Assembly (NCBI GenBank): GCA_011316305.1 | Contig: SAUG01000119.1 | Coordinates: 62,001-126,000 of the forward strand | Direction: 5' to 3' | Source of the DNA: Rusavskia elegans | Lineage: Eukaryota > Ascomycota > Lecanoromycetes > Teloschistales > Teloschistaceae | Length of the DNA: 64,000 bases | In this document: positions 19,680-31,092 of the stretch, piece after piece | Numbering within the stretch: the stretch's first letter is position 1 | Layout: every line of letters begins with the position of its first letter | The notes under the pieces: model-generated | What the model saw: only the letters and a program-made list of their open reading frames with translations | What the model was told of the DNA's origin: nothing | Database searches by the model: none | Program-made: the position numbers and the translations under genes

Positions 19680-22540
19680 TCACTCCTTCTTGGCTTGGAT
19701 GACCAGCAAGCTGGCTTTGACCGCCGTCGCGATGAAGACGTGCGCAACATCGCCCAACACTTGGCTGACGTCCGACCCTGGATGGCTCGTCTGGCCCACG
19801 GTAGAAAGCAGACGATACGTCTCGCTCTTGAAATCCATTCTACTCTCACGGTTTCGAGCGAGAACGATGAGATCGCCGTTGCTCTTCGGCGCCTGACCCA
19901 CTTCGGACTGCGCACGCTGGAAGGTATCATGCAATGGCTGTGTCGTAGAGACGATATCAAAGACGACCCGAGCCTCGAGCTCCGACGGTAAGCTATCTTT
20001 CATCGCAACGAAGAAGCTCTTGTCCTGCTCCATGCTTGATGACGCTGTCGCTGTGAAATTCACAGCACCGTTCTTGCCAGAAGCGTCCGTCTGAGTTCGC
20101 ACTGCATCAGCCATTCCACCTTCCGAACTTTGCTCGACGTCCATGAATACGATCGTCGCTGTCACGTTTGGCTTCCGAGCTAGTCGGAGCACAAAACGTA
20201 GTGCAGTCCGATCATCGACGCCGCCGAAAAAGGGGAAGAAGATGTGATGAGCGCGAGGAGCAAGGGGCATCGATGAAATACCATGAGTGCTCCTCAAGCT
20301 GTGTCTGCTCTTCATCGGGCTGAGGGGTTCCTGTTCTCTTCTGGCTGGACTGGTGATGTTGTTGTTGACAAACACCGCCGCATGACATGGAGCCTGGTTC
20401 AAGAAGGAAGCAAGGAACAGAGTATGCGGTCCATTCTCAAGCATCCGCTCTCTCGAGTGCTCAACCGTAGTATTGGTCGTCTCAGACAGACTGCCGCTCT
20501 CACTCCACGGGAGCAAGACCATATCTGCATCATGTTCCGCCGCTGAATGGGCTAAAGTATGCGCATACGAGCCTTCCGGCACAATTTCAACATCTCCGGA
20601 TGTGGCGAGGTTGTTCAGCTGGCCAAAGCTGTGGAATGAATTCACCACTGGATCCTTGGTAGAAACGGCTTCGATCTCGGTGTCCTTCATGACCGAAGAC
20701 AGACGCTCGGTAAGCTTAAGCATGCGCAAGCCATGTACTTGCAGTGGCCGCTTCGTGATCAATGGCCATGTCCCGTCATGGTCATCTTCGGCGTCCGCGA
20801 CGACTTTACTTGGGTGGACTAGGGGAACGGAGCCTGCTGGTTTCTCGCTACCGAGAAGTGAGATGAACGTAAACAAGCTTGGCAAGCTCTCCAATCGAAG
20901 GTACACGAGCAGTTTGCGAACATCGCTTGCCTCGTGTTTGTCCGTTGCAACAGGATCCGAGTCAATCGACTGCGTGTCTTGACCGAGGGGATTTCCGTCC
21001 CAGTCAATCTCGCCGCGCTTCCACGCAGCAAGCTTCTTCTGATACCATGGTGGGTAAAAGGCCGTCGTCAACGGGGTGGTAGCGAATGTGGTAACCAAGG
21101 CCATGACCACGAAGATGGTAAATGTCCTCGTACTGAGAATCTTGGCTTGGAGTCCAATGTTCTGGAACGGATTAGCACAAAGGGCAGAAATTTTTAAAGT
21201 AGTATTGCTCACCAGCACAATCAACTCAACGAGACCTTTGCAACTCATCAGCACCCCAACAGTGAAGCTCTCTCTCCAAACCATCTTGCACAGGCGGGCT
21301 GCAATGGTTCCACCGACAAACTTGCCGACAAAAGCGATGACGATGACAGCAACCACGTAGGCCCAGGTGATGCCACTATCGAGGAGGCCGATGTTGGTGC
21401 TCAAGCCAGACAGAGCGAAGTACAATGGCAAGAAGAAGACGGCAACGAGGTCTTCAATCTTTTCCGTTAATTTGATTGCGAAACCGCCATCATGGGGGCA
21501 GATCAAGCCCACAAGGAATGCGCCGAAGATCGGGTGAACACCGATGATCCCGGTGAAGAAGGCCGATGATAGGCAAAGGAGTACTGTCAAGGCCACCATG
21601 GATTGAGTTGGTCCATTCTGAATGCTCCCCGATTTCCTGAGGATCCGTAGAAAGACGGGCCGGACTGCGTAGACCAGGAACAGGATGTAGGCTATACAGG
21701 TGAGCAGGACCCAGAGAGCGACTATGCCCGAACCAGCATTGACGAGGGCAACGCAAAGAGCCAGCAAGATCCAGCCGACTACATCGTTACCAACACCAGC
21801 GGAGAGAACGACCAAGCCGACCTCGGTCCCGAGAAGCTTCAACTCGGTCAAGATACGGCACAAGACGGGAAAAGCCTAAGAAGGTTAGCATTGGAGATGT
21901 TCACCAGACAAAGCGGTCTTGACTGACTGTGATGGCCATGGCGACACCAACGAAGAGCATGTATGTCCCGAAGCTGATAGGGACCAATCCTTCGTCTTCA
22001 CGGAACTCATGATATAATCCATATGCTACGGCGCACCCAAGGCCAAAAGGAAGGGCCATGCCGGCGGCGCCGACGCTTAGTGAGATCTTCCAGTTCTTCA
22101 GCAACAGACGTAGATCGACCTCGAGTCCGACCAGGAACAGGAAAAGCACAAGACCGAGGTTGGCGGCGAGAGAGAGGGTGGGGATGGATTCCTTGGGGAA
22201 GATGGCATCGGAGAAGCCTGGGATTCGGCCTAGGACCGAAGGACCCAGGAGAATGCCGCCAATGATCTCGGCGATGACAGTGGGCTGACGGATCTTGGAG
22301 AGGGGATACTGCAGGAGGCGGCAGAAGACGATGATGATGCCAGCCTGTTGCAGAGATGGGATTAGCCTGGGCTTTGAGGTGAGTTGAAAGGAACGGAAGG
22401 CCTACCTGGATGATGAAGACGATGATGGGGTTCTTGGAGTCGTAGTGGGCAGGGTTTGCTCCCTCGAGGATGCCACCTTGGTGGGCAGCGCGGGACCCAG
22501 CGGTAGGAGTAGGAGAAGTTGCGCTGACGGTACTCGTCAT
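19680..22540 (-). CDS. KHA1: K+/H+ antiporter, KHA1 family (CPA2)
   Basis: Four exons, 22540-22406, 22344-21928, 21875-21213 and 21161-19680, all phase 0, giving 898 residues; yeast Kha1 is of similar size. Residues 1-45 are a hydrophilic lead with GGILEGANPAHYDSKNP, typical of fungal Kha1. The membrane part carries about twelve helices, including QPTVIAEIIGGILLGPS, LFLFLVGLEVDLRLLLKN, the ion-binding region SAGVGNDVVGWILLAL and GVHPIFGAFLVGLICPH. After PLTTAFYPPWYQKKLAAWKR comes a long cytosolic C-terminal domain with two USP-like halves (FFPFFGGVDDRTALRFVLRL is one marker). The family exchanges K+ for H+ in Golgi/endosome membranes and supports K+ and pH homeostasis. All family landmarks are intact. 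Confidence 0.95.
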
Positions 22541-23377
22541 GGTTGCGATGGGATGACGAGAGGCCGGGGCGAAAGGAATATGGATGGAGGATCCGGATGC
22601 GGCGGGAGGAGGAAGGTCCAAGAAGAAGAGGAAAGCGACCAGGCTGATGGAAGTAGGCGGGGCGTCGGTGGGCTTATGTAGAAGTCTGTGGGCCAAGATG
22701 GAGAGGCGGTCTGATACGGAGTCGGAGTCGGGGTGTGTGAGGCACCATTAGCGTACCGTTCTCTCTTGACAGGCGCCTTACTCTGGTGGATTCATGGGAC
22801 ACGGGGCCAGTCAAGAGACAAAAGGTGGTGTGATCAGCCTACCATTAGGCGATCGAGCCAAGGTTCAAGGTGGATATGGAGGAGGTGGCATGATTGTTCT
22901 CTATTGAGGCTTGCGTATACAGTACAGTAGTAGAGGTGGAACAAAGAAGACGTTCCAGGCCCGCAACCGGCCCCCAAGATAGCTGCAAAGAGCCCCTCGT
23001 GCCAACCTTAATCCGACCTTCAGGCTCCTTGTCGCCCCCACGACTTCCCGAGAGCCTGCAACTGACAACATTCTCACCATGAACATGTAGATGCTGTTGG
23101 TGGACGTGGGTCAACAACCATTGGATACTGACAAGTACAGATAATGCCCGTCGTACATGATGCATGCAGCTGTCCACGTTGCTGATACACTCATCTTGGC
23201 CTCGCTTGGTCTTCCCTGTGCAGACTGTCATGTGTTTCCCACACGATGGTGCAGCTCTACAACTACAGGCGCTGCCGAGGTCAGCTGAGTATGTTTCGTG
23301 CATCTGGCGTCTCATACATGTTTCCACCACAAACACTCGAGCTTGCAACTGATACCCTACATCCGCCGCGTTTTGTT
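22541..23377. other. intergenic between PSO2 3' end and KHA1 5' end
   Basis: Tandem minus-strand spacing of about 840 bp. It holds the KHA1 promoter/leader and the PSO2 terminator. No gene seen. Confidence 0.5.
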
Positions 23378-26077
23378 TCATGACCACGTTGTTTGCCCGT
23401 CCGCCACCTTGTACAGCCCGTTCTTCTTCTTTTCCACCGCCCACTTCTCACACCAGCCCTTCATCCTCTCCCGCGATTTGGCTGATCCGACGTTGACTGT
23501 CGGGATGATCTTGTCGATGCGCAGTGCGCAGCAGAACATCGTCAGCTCGCGGAAGCTGCTATGTTCGCTGTACGGTACCCCGAAGCAGTGCGCTTCCCGA
23601 GTGCTCCCGCGCTGAGGCACCAGATCCGCCATCGAATATCGTGACTTCCAATTCTCCGAATGGAGCACCGTCTGCACCGCGGGAGACTCGGTGAATCGAC
23701 CGTTGGGTGGTCGGTAGTTCCACCCAGACGGCCGGAAGCCAACTATGCGTGAGAAGTGCGGTTTGTATCCCGTCAGATAGTCCGACAGTGTCTCCGCCCG
23801 TATCTCCATGATCATCTGCATGTGCACTTGAGCCTCCAGCGGGTCGTTCGTCAGACGAGACGTCAACTCCGGGTCTTCGAGTGCCGCGCAAATCTTTTGT
23901 TTGTTCGGCGTCGCGTAGATCTTGCTGTTGAGTGCTTTGGCTACCCCGAGGCATATCCGTTCCTTGCCAATGCTGTATGTGCCTACAATGACGAGGAGAC
24001 GGCCACGTCTCTTTCCATTATCTTTACCTGTACTTGCTCCGACCTCGCCATCGCTGTCTGGCTCGTCTTTGATCACCTCCGAATCCTTTCGGATGAATTT
24101 GACCATTCCACTACCGGCTCGCTCCTTTTTAGTCTGCTCCCAGTCGTCGTTCTGGTCGATCCTATCCTTGCTCAGACTGACACACATGTCGGCGCAGGCC
24201 CTGATCACCTCTTCTTGGCTTGGGAAGGCATACTTGGGTGTCAGATAGGTCGTGTCGAGGTAGCATACGTCGAGCTTCTGCTGTCCTGTATTCTTGCCGC
24301 TGACTGCATCGACGACGTCTGGCCGAAGCAATGGATGCTGTACATGAGCAGGGCAAGCACGGAAATCGCCACAGTGGAGTACTCGTTGCACTTTTGGGTT
24401 CTTGCCCTTGCCGATGACCTTCTCATATAGGTAAAGGGAGCTGCCGGGACAATGATTTGCGGGTATCATAGTGACCTTCACCTGTGTCCCAGGCACTTCG
24501 ATCTTCTGGTCGAATTCGAGGTCAACCACCCATTTGGGATCGACGCGGAGCTGTCTCCTGACAAGATTTGCTGTGACGCGGCTGCAGTAGATCGGGCCAT
24601 GACACCAGGACGATGTGAGACCGATGTAATGATCGCTGTGGAAATGACTCAAGAAGTAGGCTTTGCATCCTTCGACGGCACCGTAGCGGAAGGCGTCGAC
24701 GCAGATGGAGAACCCAGGCAATATCTTGTAGAACGGGCATGTCCGTTGATATGCAGGCTTACCCCTTGATTGTGCCTCGGTTGCGGCAGCCGTAGCCCAG
24801 GCGGCGTCTTCAGCGTGCCCTGACATGAGTTTAGAAAATGCCGATGACCCTCCGCTATCACTTGCAGCAAGACAGAATGGATTTTCCTGCCCCGGTCTTG
24901 CGATGGCAGCTCGTTGAAATCGCTTCGGATTTGCGACTTCCATCCTAATTTCTCGAGGCATTTCTGATTCGGTGCGGTCATGTACCTTCGGAAGCGGTGA
25001 TGCTTTACCATCCAGACAGTCATTCACGTGTTTGGACGTAGCCTGTACTGACAGAGTCCCAAAGCTACCTTCACATATTGGGCATGAAGAACTGGTCTCT
25101 GCTTCTGCGTTGGGGATATCTCCATGCTCCTTCGCTTGATCGACTTCGGCGGACATGCCCAGCGGTTGATCCTCATCTTCAAGACCCATCTCGAGGTCAG
25201 TCTGCTCTTCCATCCATCTTCTTTCTAAGTACTCCTCCCCTTCTGTGTATTCGTCGTCGATAAAGTCCTCATTATCGTCATAATCCAGCCCAATGCCACG
25301 ACTTGTAGGCTCACGCTTGAGAGCAGGGATTGATGTCGTAGAAGCAGGAGATTTCGGCGTCATGCCAACACCTTTCCCGTGTGCATCTTCCTCCTCCACA
25401 AACGCAGTAACAACCTCATTGGTGAGCTTTGACGTGTTAGGGGGCCCTTTTGATTGAGCTGCTGCTTCTTCTGTAATAATAGTTGGGGATTTTTCCGTGG
25501 CTTCCGATCGTTGAACCGAGAGATCGCTTATTACATGCATGTCTGATCGAATAGTTGGTTCCAACGTGGAACCATCCGATCGTTCTGTGGAGATTCGTCG
25601 TCTCTTATTCGGCACGTCAATCTCGTTATATCCCATTGAACCGTCCCGAGTGGTAGGATGTTCCCCGTGCCCAAACCAATCTTTCCCCAATTCATGATCT
25701 CTTGGTGGTGTCGGTGTCTGAGTAAAACCTTTGAGCATGATGTCCATAACTCCATCATCAATGAACAAACTCTCTTCCTCTTGTTTCTGCGTTCCCTTGG
25801 CGGGAGATACATCTGCCTTCTTGAAGAAGCTTAAAATGCTGCTGTTGGATTTGCCACTCGATCTGCCGCCAGCGGAAGCAGCGGCCTTGACGTTCGCTTT
25901 GGGTGTTGTCTTACTTCTGCCAAGAAGCGGCATTGGGGTCCGTTGAGTCGGGATCTGGATAGACTCCATGCTTTGCTCCTGTTTGATTGACGCCGAATTG
26001 GGAGGGGTCGGAGGCCGGCCTGTCGAAGGCTCGACGTTAGCGGAAGACATCAAGGTCTCTCGAGGCTTGCGGAACAT
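23378..26077 (-). CDS. PSO2: DNA interstrand-crosslink repair nuclease Pso2/Snm1
   Basis: An uninterrupted 899-codon frame starting MFRKPRETLMSS. The N-terminal third is disordered and contains NSSILSFFKKA, which resembles a PIP box with Asn in place of Gln. A UBZ4-type zinc finger follows near residue 330 (SCPICEGSFGTLSVQATSKH, then VNDC). The metallo-beta-lactamase/beta-CASP nuclease occupies the C-terminal half: HFHSDHYIGL (metal ligands), MIPANHCPGSS, VLHCGDFRAC, CYLDTTYL, the beta-CASP part VGTYSIGKERI, GFRPSGWNYRP and GVPYSEHSSF. These are all the family's metal and phosphate contacts. The enzyme is a nuclear 5' exonuclease that trims DNA at crosslinks. The single-exon structure and length agree with fungal orthologues. 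The conserved core from HFHSDH on is complete, so the gene is probably functional. Confidence 0.95.
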   Translation of the reverse strand: MFRKPRETLMSSANVEPSTGRPPTPPNSASIKQEQSMESIQIPTQRTPMPLLGRSKTTPKANVKAAASAGGRSSGKSNSSILSFFKKADVSPAKGTQKQEEESLFIDDGVMDIMLKGFTQTPTPPRDHELGKDWFGHGEHPTTRDGSMGYNEIDVPNKRRRISTERSDGSTLEPTIRSDMHVISDLSVQRSEATEKSPTIITEEAAAQSKGPPNTSKLTNEVVTAFVEEEDAHGKGVGMTPKSPASTTSIPALKREPTSRGIGLDYDDNEDFIDDEYTEGEEYLERRWMEEQTDLEMGLEDEDQPLGMSAEVDQAKEHGDIPNAEAETSSSCPICEGSFGTLSVQATSKHVNDCLDGKASPLPKVHDRTESEMPREIRMEVANPKRFQRAAIARPGQENPFCLAASDSGGSSAFSKLMSGHAEDAAWATAAATEAQSRGKPAYQRTCPFYKILPGFSICVDAFRYGAVEGCKAYFLSHFHSDHYIGLTSSWCHGPIYCSRVTANLVRRQLRVDPKWVVDLEFDQKIEVPGTQVKVTMIPANHCPGSSLYLYEKVIGKGKNPKVQRVLHCGDFRACPAHVQHPLLRPDVVDAVSGKNTGQQKLDVCYLDTTYLTPKYAFPSQEEVIRACADMCVSLSKDRIDQNDDWEQTKKERAGSGMVKFIRKDSEVIKDEPDSDGEVGASTGKDNGKRRGRLLVIVGTYSIGKERICLGVAKALNSKIYATPNKQKICAALEDPELTSRLTNDPLEAQVHMQMIMEIRAETLSDYLTGYKPHFSRIVGFRPSGWNYRPPNGRFTESPAVQTVLHSENWKSRYSMADLVPQRGSTREAHCFGVPYSEHSSFRELTMFCCALRIDKIIPTVNVGSAKSRERMKGWCEKWAVEKKKNGLYKVADGQTTWS

Positions 26078-26507
26078 GGTAGCATCATATCTACCAGCTG
26101 GTTTCGAATAGGCATGGTTCTGCTCTCATGTTGCCGGCGACAGTATCGGTTGGGCGGTGTTCCTGTGAAGGCACGAGTAGTAGTGGCTTCACGTAATTCA
26201 CAGGCGCACGTGACAGGCACCACAGGTCTTGGCATTGAGCTCAGGGACAAAGTCGAAAGGCGACAGACGTCTCTCGATTCTTCGATAACCGCATTTGTGT
26301 TGGATGGGTTTGATTTAGACACCTCTCAGTACATGGTCCTCGAATTTATCGAAAGATTTCATCGCAAAACGTATTTAATCCATCTTACAAACATGCCCAA
26401 CTCGGGACAACTCTGATGCCATTGTTCTTTTGGAACTCCGTAGTGCTTAAACATAGGAATCCGTCACCCAAGCCGTCCAATCATTATCGCAGGTGATCCA
26501 ATAGAAA
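26078..26507. other. intergenic between RPE1 3' end and PSO2 start
   Basis: 430 bp containing the PSO2 promoter and the RPE1 3' flank. No gene supported. Confidence 0.5.
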
Positions 26508-27452
26508 CTACCGCCTCTTCTCAACGGCATCCCTCAGCTTCGCTATGACATCCGCAGGGTCCCTAGCACCGAAGACGGCAGAACCGGCAACAATGACATT
26601 GGCGCCTGCATCGGCAGCTTGGTTAACGGTGGTTTCGCTGAGCCCGCCGTCGACTTCGATATTGAGATTTGGGTAGCGCTGCCGGAGGGCGGCAACTTTG
26701 GGCAGCTCGGAGGCCATAAATTTCTGACCACCGAAACCGGGGTGGACGGTCATTATGAGGACCATCTGGAAGGTCTTTTAGCGGGTACCTGTCGATTGGG
26801 GCAGGCGGCGATCACATACATCTGGAACCTCTTCTTGGGTTTGATTGTCCAGGATATCCCAGAGAACATCGACAGGCGTATCTGGCTTGATGGCTATGCC
26901 CGCTAGCATCTTCTGTTCATGCACGTAGCGGATCATGTCTTTTGGACTGGTCCTGGACTCGGAATGGTCGGCAGGGTTCTCGGCGGCTGTGGAGGAGATG
27001 GCGGCTTCGTAATGGAAGCAATAGAGATCGCATCCGGCTTTTTGAAAGTCCTTTACCCATCTCTTGGGCTATCGGCGCGAGGACGGGTCAGTCAGAGCTT
27101 TTCCTTATTGGGACAGAGGATTTTACGTGGGAGAAGAAGCATACAGCAAGCCTACCTCGGCGATCATCATGTGGCAATCGAAGGTGCCAACTCCATGCGC
27201 CGTGCTCGGCCGCTTGACGTGAGGACGGATCTTGGTGACGACGGGAGCGCCAAATGTCATGTTGGGGACGAAGTGCCCGTCCATCTGGGAAGCCTATCAG
27301 CCTCTAGGCATTGAAACATTGAGCGAGCGCCCGAGTACTATGTCAATGTGAAGCCATGAGGCGCCCTGATCAATGGTGTCTGAGCAGGCCTGGCCGAGGG
27401 CAGCGAAGTCGGCTGAGAGGATCGATGGGGCGATGATGGCGGGAGGCGACAT
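26508..27452 (-). CDS. RPE1: ribulose-phosphate 3-epimerase
   Basis: Four exons, 27452-27339, 27294... corrected by codon count to 27284-27156, then 27068-26820 and 26765-26508, all phase 0, giving 249 residues. The TIM-barrel landmarks are intact: APSILSADF at the N-terminus, [16 protein letters not shown] (metal-binding His/Asp), [40 protein letters not shown] and IEVDGGL, then [15 protein letters not shown] for phosphate binding. It interconverts ribulose-5-phosphate and xylulose-5-phosphate in the non-oxidative pentose phosphate pathway, in the cytosol. Divergent from the methyltransferase gene, 853 bp apart. Confidence 0.96.
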
Positions 27453-28305
27453 GGTGGGCTAGAGCTGCAGTCTCTGCAACGGCGCGACCGATATGATGGC
27501 CTTGACTCTCAGAGCCGCCGGAGCTTGAAATCGAAGGGCAGCTGGAGAGGAAGTGGACTTCCTATCGCAGTCTGACTGTGGGCGTCAAATCGAAATGCCA
27601 AGATGCCGAGATGCCAAGACACTTGTCGCAGAAGCTTCTTTTTATCTTATCTTCTTTTCTCCATCACTTCTTCTCCAGTTCATCCCACGCTCTCCTCTCT
27701 ACCGGTATCCAACGACCATTAACAATCTAATCCATTCTTCATGCAAATCAAAGCCGTTATGTGCGACCCACCATGATCATGGCGAATAGTAATGCTGCCT
27801 TCCAAGCTGGTTGGGTACGCGCCGGGAACCGAAATACTTGGTGGGCGCGTAGCAGGACGCTCTCCTCATCCAATCACCCTCCTCCCCAATGCACCTTTGC
27901 CTGAGAGCAAAAGTCTCAACATCGACTACCATCATTCATTGGTTCTCCCTGTATTTTTCTTGGATTCCTGTCTCGACCTTGCCCTCTTTCGTCACGAACC
28001 GTTAGCGCTTCCATCTGCAAAGAAGCTTTTGGTTGATGTGGCCTCCTATCTTTATCTCATCCCTGTCCTGTCTGCAACCGCCGTGATCCCGGAAGACTAC
28101 ATAGAGCTATCCACCTGCTGGTCGCGGCCATTTGGATCACCATCTGCTTCTCGTCATCCTTCTGTCTTGTTACTGTCGCTGCGCTTTCCTTGTTTGTCTT
28201 CATATTCGGTACTGCTCATTGACTGGGAGTATTTTCACCTTTAGATCTGTTGATCGGATCACTTATAGACTCTCCTAATCCTTCTGTGAATTATCACCTT
28301 TGAGC
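27453..28305. promoter_or_regulatory. divergent intergenic region RPE1 / methyltransferase gene
   Basis: 853 bp between two start codons that face away from each other. The right part is pyrimidine-rich and contains small open frames (for example from 27,792) that may be leader sequence of the plus-strand gene; I do not call them genes. No specific factor site is named. Confidence 0.5.
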
Positions 28306-31092
28306 ATGGATACGTACACTCTACCAGCAGCCACCTATGTACCCCCGCCCCGGCTGGCCCGGAAGCACGTTCTTAATACAATAATAGAAGATGACGGAAC
28401 AGAAAACGAGGAAGGCAATTCTAGCGAGGAGGAGAAAGAGGATGCCGAACGAGGAAGGGCACGACACTTGCTGGCACCCAGGTCGATCGGATCCACCTCG
28501 CCTGTCCCTTCTCTCACATCATCGATATCTTCATACCAAAGAAGCATTCGACCATCTCAAGACTTCGACGACCTCTACGACGTTTCCGACGACGAGTCCA
28601 TCCATGATAACGACTTGACACCTTCCATCAGATACCAGGATATGAGTACCCGCTCGAACTCTCCCAGCGAATCCATCTGTTCAGCCAAGAGCCGGAAGCG
28701 TTACCCTTCGCTGATCATCCCTTCCCCAGGATCTTGGCCTACCATCGAGAAGCTAAAGAATGGCTCGCCTCCACTGCCATCCAAGATTCCTCTGTCGCCA
28801 GCCGTCTTGTCGCTTCTGCCTCAAGACACACCTTCCATCAGCCAGGCTCCATCACTTGTTTCAAGCCTTGTATCAAACCAGCAGGTAACCTCAACAGCAC
28901 CCGCCACCCCTGATTCGCAGCACCTGGATGTCGACGAGCCATGGGGTCAGATGGAGATGAAGACAAAGGCCGGTCGGAGGACGACAATATTCGAAGACTT
29001 CGAACTGTCCAGCTTTAAAGACATGAATGGAAACACTGGGGGATGGAACCAACATGCCGGTATCGGTTTCCGCTGCAACACGGAGGTGCGCGATTTCGCC
29101 TGCCAACCTGATCAATCTTTGCCCGAAAGCCCCGTTCTAGGTACCGAGGATGGATATCCAGAGGAAGGTGTGCAATTACCGGTCGAAGCGCTCAAGACCT
29201 TACAGCATCTCTCGCTTGAGATACCGTTCACGCCAGAAATCAGCTCAGAGGACGAACATAATGAGGAGATGAAGGAAGTTCAAGGTCGCCGTCCACGCCC
29301 ATCGAGTGTCGACTGGACTCCTGCGTCGCAGCAGTCCGAGTACAGTATCGCCCAGCTAAGCATCCCGTCCCCCGGCGGTTTCTTCTCGTCGCTTGGTGAC
29401 AACGCAAGACACACCTGGTGCGTGTCAGACTCGAGGCCACCATCACTAGCTCCACCGTCCTCGACCACGGCAGAACAGTTCTACAGTTGCCCATGGAATC
29501 GAGATTCCGTCGCCACCGTTGAACGCATCGTTGAAGTGCCCGATACAGATACAGACGGACCCCCAACTGCTCGACAAGGTCCAGTACTCTCGATGAAGGA
29601 GACCGAGCCTCATGTCAACGAAACTGTAGTCGACTATGACGAAGACTACGAGAAGACGATTCAAGATGTGGCTGAGAAGAGTCTTGATAGAACAAGTATC
29701 TGGCTAGCTTCGCAGACGTCCTACATGGCCGCACTAAGGGAAACCAATCCCGTCAACGACCTTGGCGCCGAACCTCTGCTGGACGGGAAGCGAGCAAGTC
29801 GACATCTTCGAGATAACTCCCTCGGTTCACCTATCAGGAAAGCCGTCAGGTTTCTTGAAAAGGAAGCAACGAGGTGCCAGACCTCGGATTCTACAACGAC
29901 TGAGCAATCCGATTCAATCTACTATCACGCATTTCAGCATATCGCCAATGAGACCAGCTCCAACGACGCATTCAGGCATCAAAGGACACGTGCTGACTCT
30001 CTACAAGCCAACCGTATCTGTCTTCCTCATGAGCACATTGAGCAGCTGGTCGGCAAGTACAACATTAAGGCAATAGATCGCCCTGTCCCTCTTCGACCCA
30101 TCTCGATGATGCCCGGCATTGGGGCTGATGCGAGTGAAGAGACGTCGGAGCAGAGAGTGATCGCTCGGGTTGAGAGAGAGCGCCAAGCATTGGAGCAGAT
30201 CAGTGCTTCCATGTGGGTGGTCGAAGCTGCCCGGTATCTACACGGCGGCAATCTGCTCAACAATCCTGCCGTTGACTCGTTGATGAAGAGCGACTCGGCT
30301 CGTGTGTTGGATCTCGGTGGACAGCCCAACTGCGGATGGGCCTGGCATTGCTCCCGCGCGTATCGCAACGCCAAAGTTTACACTGCCACCACTGAGCACG
30401 AACTCATCGACTCGACCCTACGTGGTCCTTCCAATCATCGCCGAACAGCTGTATCTAACTTGTGGGAGTTGCCATACCCAGACAACCACTTCACTGTCAT
30501 CTCGACTCGGTCACTCTTCCAGTATCTGAAGCAGGAAAAGCCACTTGGACAGGCTATCGACCAGTATGATCTCTGCCTTCGCGAATGTCTCCGGTGCCTC
30601 AAGCCTGGCGGGTACCTCGAATTCTTCGTCATGGACTCGGAAGTCGTCAATGCTGGGACACTTGGAACCGCAGCGTCGGTCGAATTTGGGTTCAATCTCA
30701 AAACGCGTGGTTACGACCCGGCCCCGACCAAGAATTGGCTTGGCCGCATCCGCAAATCTGGTTTCGATGACATCAAGCGAGCATGGACCTTCTTGCCAAT
30801 GGGGACGCCTCAAGCAGCGTCTTCGCCGCTACCAGAGACGCCGCCGCCTATTGTGTCGACATATGGGGAGAAGAGGTTGGAGGCTGTGCAGGGTCCTGTT
30901 GGCTCGACGGCTGACGCAGCAAACATCACTGGACTTGTCGGAGGATGGGCTTGGGAGCAGTGGATGCTGAAGCTGCAGGTTGAGATGGGCAAGGAGCACC
31001 TGTTGGAAGGGATTGCGGGCGTGATGGAGGAAGGTAAATCGACTGGCGCGGGATGGAGATGTTTGAATGGGTGGGCGAGGAAGCCATTGTAG
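28306..31092 (+). CDS. long SAM-dependent methyltransferase-domain protein
   Basis: A single exon of 928 residues. The start is the ATG at 28306 (MDTYTLPAATYVPPPRLARK); the frame is open just upstream but only through TTG. Residues 1-600 are disordered, Ser/Pro/Glu-rich, with an acidic patch (ENEEGNSSEEEKEDAERG). The last 280 residues hold a class I methyltransferase fold: motif I is SARVLDLGGQPNCGWAWHCS, unusual because the canonical G-x-G-x-G is GGQPNCG; then VYTATTEHEL (motif II), LPYPDNHFTVISTRSLFQY (motif IV) and CLRCLKPGGYLEFFVMDSE (post-motif V). Fungi carry one such conserved long protein; substrate unknown to me. The disordered head suggests a regulatory or RNA/DNA-linked role, which is inference. 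Confidence 0.85.
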   Translation: MDTYTLPAATYVPPPRLARKHVLNTIIEDDGTENEEGNSSEEEKEDAERGRARHLLAPRSIGSTSPVPSLTSSISSYQRSIRPSQDFDDLYDVSDDESIHDNDLTPSIRYQDMSTRSNSPSESICSAKSRKRYPSLIIPSPGSWPTIEKLKNGSPPLPSKIPLSPAVLSLLPQDTPSISQAPSLVSSLVSNQQVTSTAPATPDSQHLDVDEPWGQMEMKTKAGRRTTIFEDFELSSFKDMNGNTGGWNQHAGIGFRCNTEVRDFACQPDQSLPESPVLGTEDGYPEEGVQLPVEALKTLQHLSLEIPFTPEISSEDEHNEEMKEVQGRRPRPSSVDWTPASQQSEYSIAQLSIPSPGGFFSSLGDNARHTWCVSDSRPPSLAPPSSTTAEQFYSCPWNRDSVATVERIVEVPDTDTDGPPTARQGPVLSMKETEPHVNETVVDYDEDYEKTIQDVAEKSLDRTSIWLASQTSYMAALRETNPVNDLGAEPLLDGKRASRHLRDNSLGSPIRKAVRFLEKEATRCQTSDSTTTEQSDSIYYHAFQHIANETSSNDAFRHQRTRADSLQANRICLPHEHIEQLVGKYNIKAIDRPVPLRPISMMPGIGADASEETSEQRVIARVERERQALEQISASMWVVEAARYLHGGNLLNNPAVDSLMKSDSARVLDLGGQPNCGWAWHCSRAYRNAKVYTATTEHELIDSTLRGPSNHRRTAVSNLWELPYPDNHFTVISTRSLFQYLKQEKPLGQAIDQYDLCLRECLRCLKPGGYLEFFVMDSEVVNAGTLGTAASVEFGFNLKTRGYDPAPTKNWLGRIRKSGFDDIKRAWTFLPMGTPQAASSPLPETPPPIVSTYGEKRLEAVQGPVGSTADAANITGLVGGWAWEQWMLKLQVEMGKEHLLEGIAGVMEEGKSTGAGWRCLNGWARKPL

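Noticed and set aside
26919..27314. 131-codon plus-strand frame
   Set aside because: Antisense of ribulose-phosphate epimerase exons and introns.
27792..28244. 150-codon plus-strand frame before the methyltransferase gene
   Set aside because: Looks like leader sequence; no domain and no conserved features that I can see.
28300..28305. TTG-initiated extension of the methyltransferase frame
   Set aside because: Fungal nuclear genes start with ATG; the first ATG is at 28306. The same reasoning moved the start of the small secreted protein to 10985.
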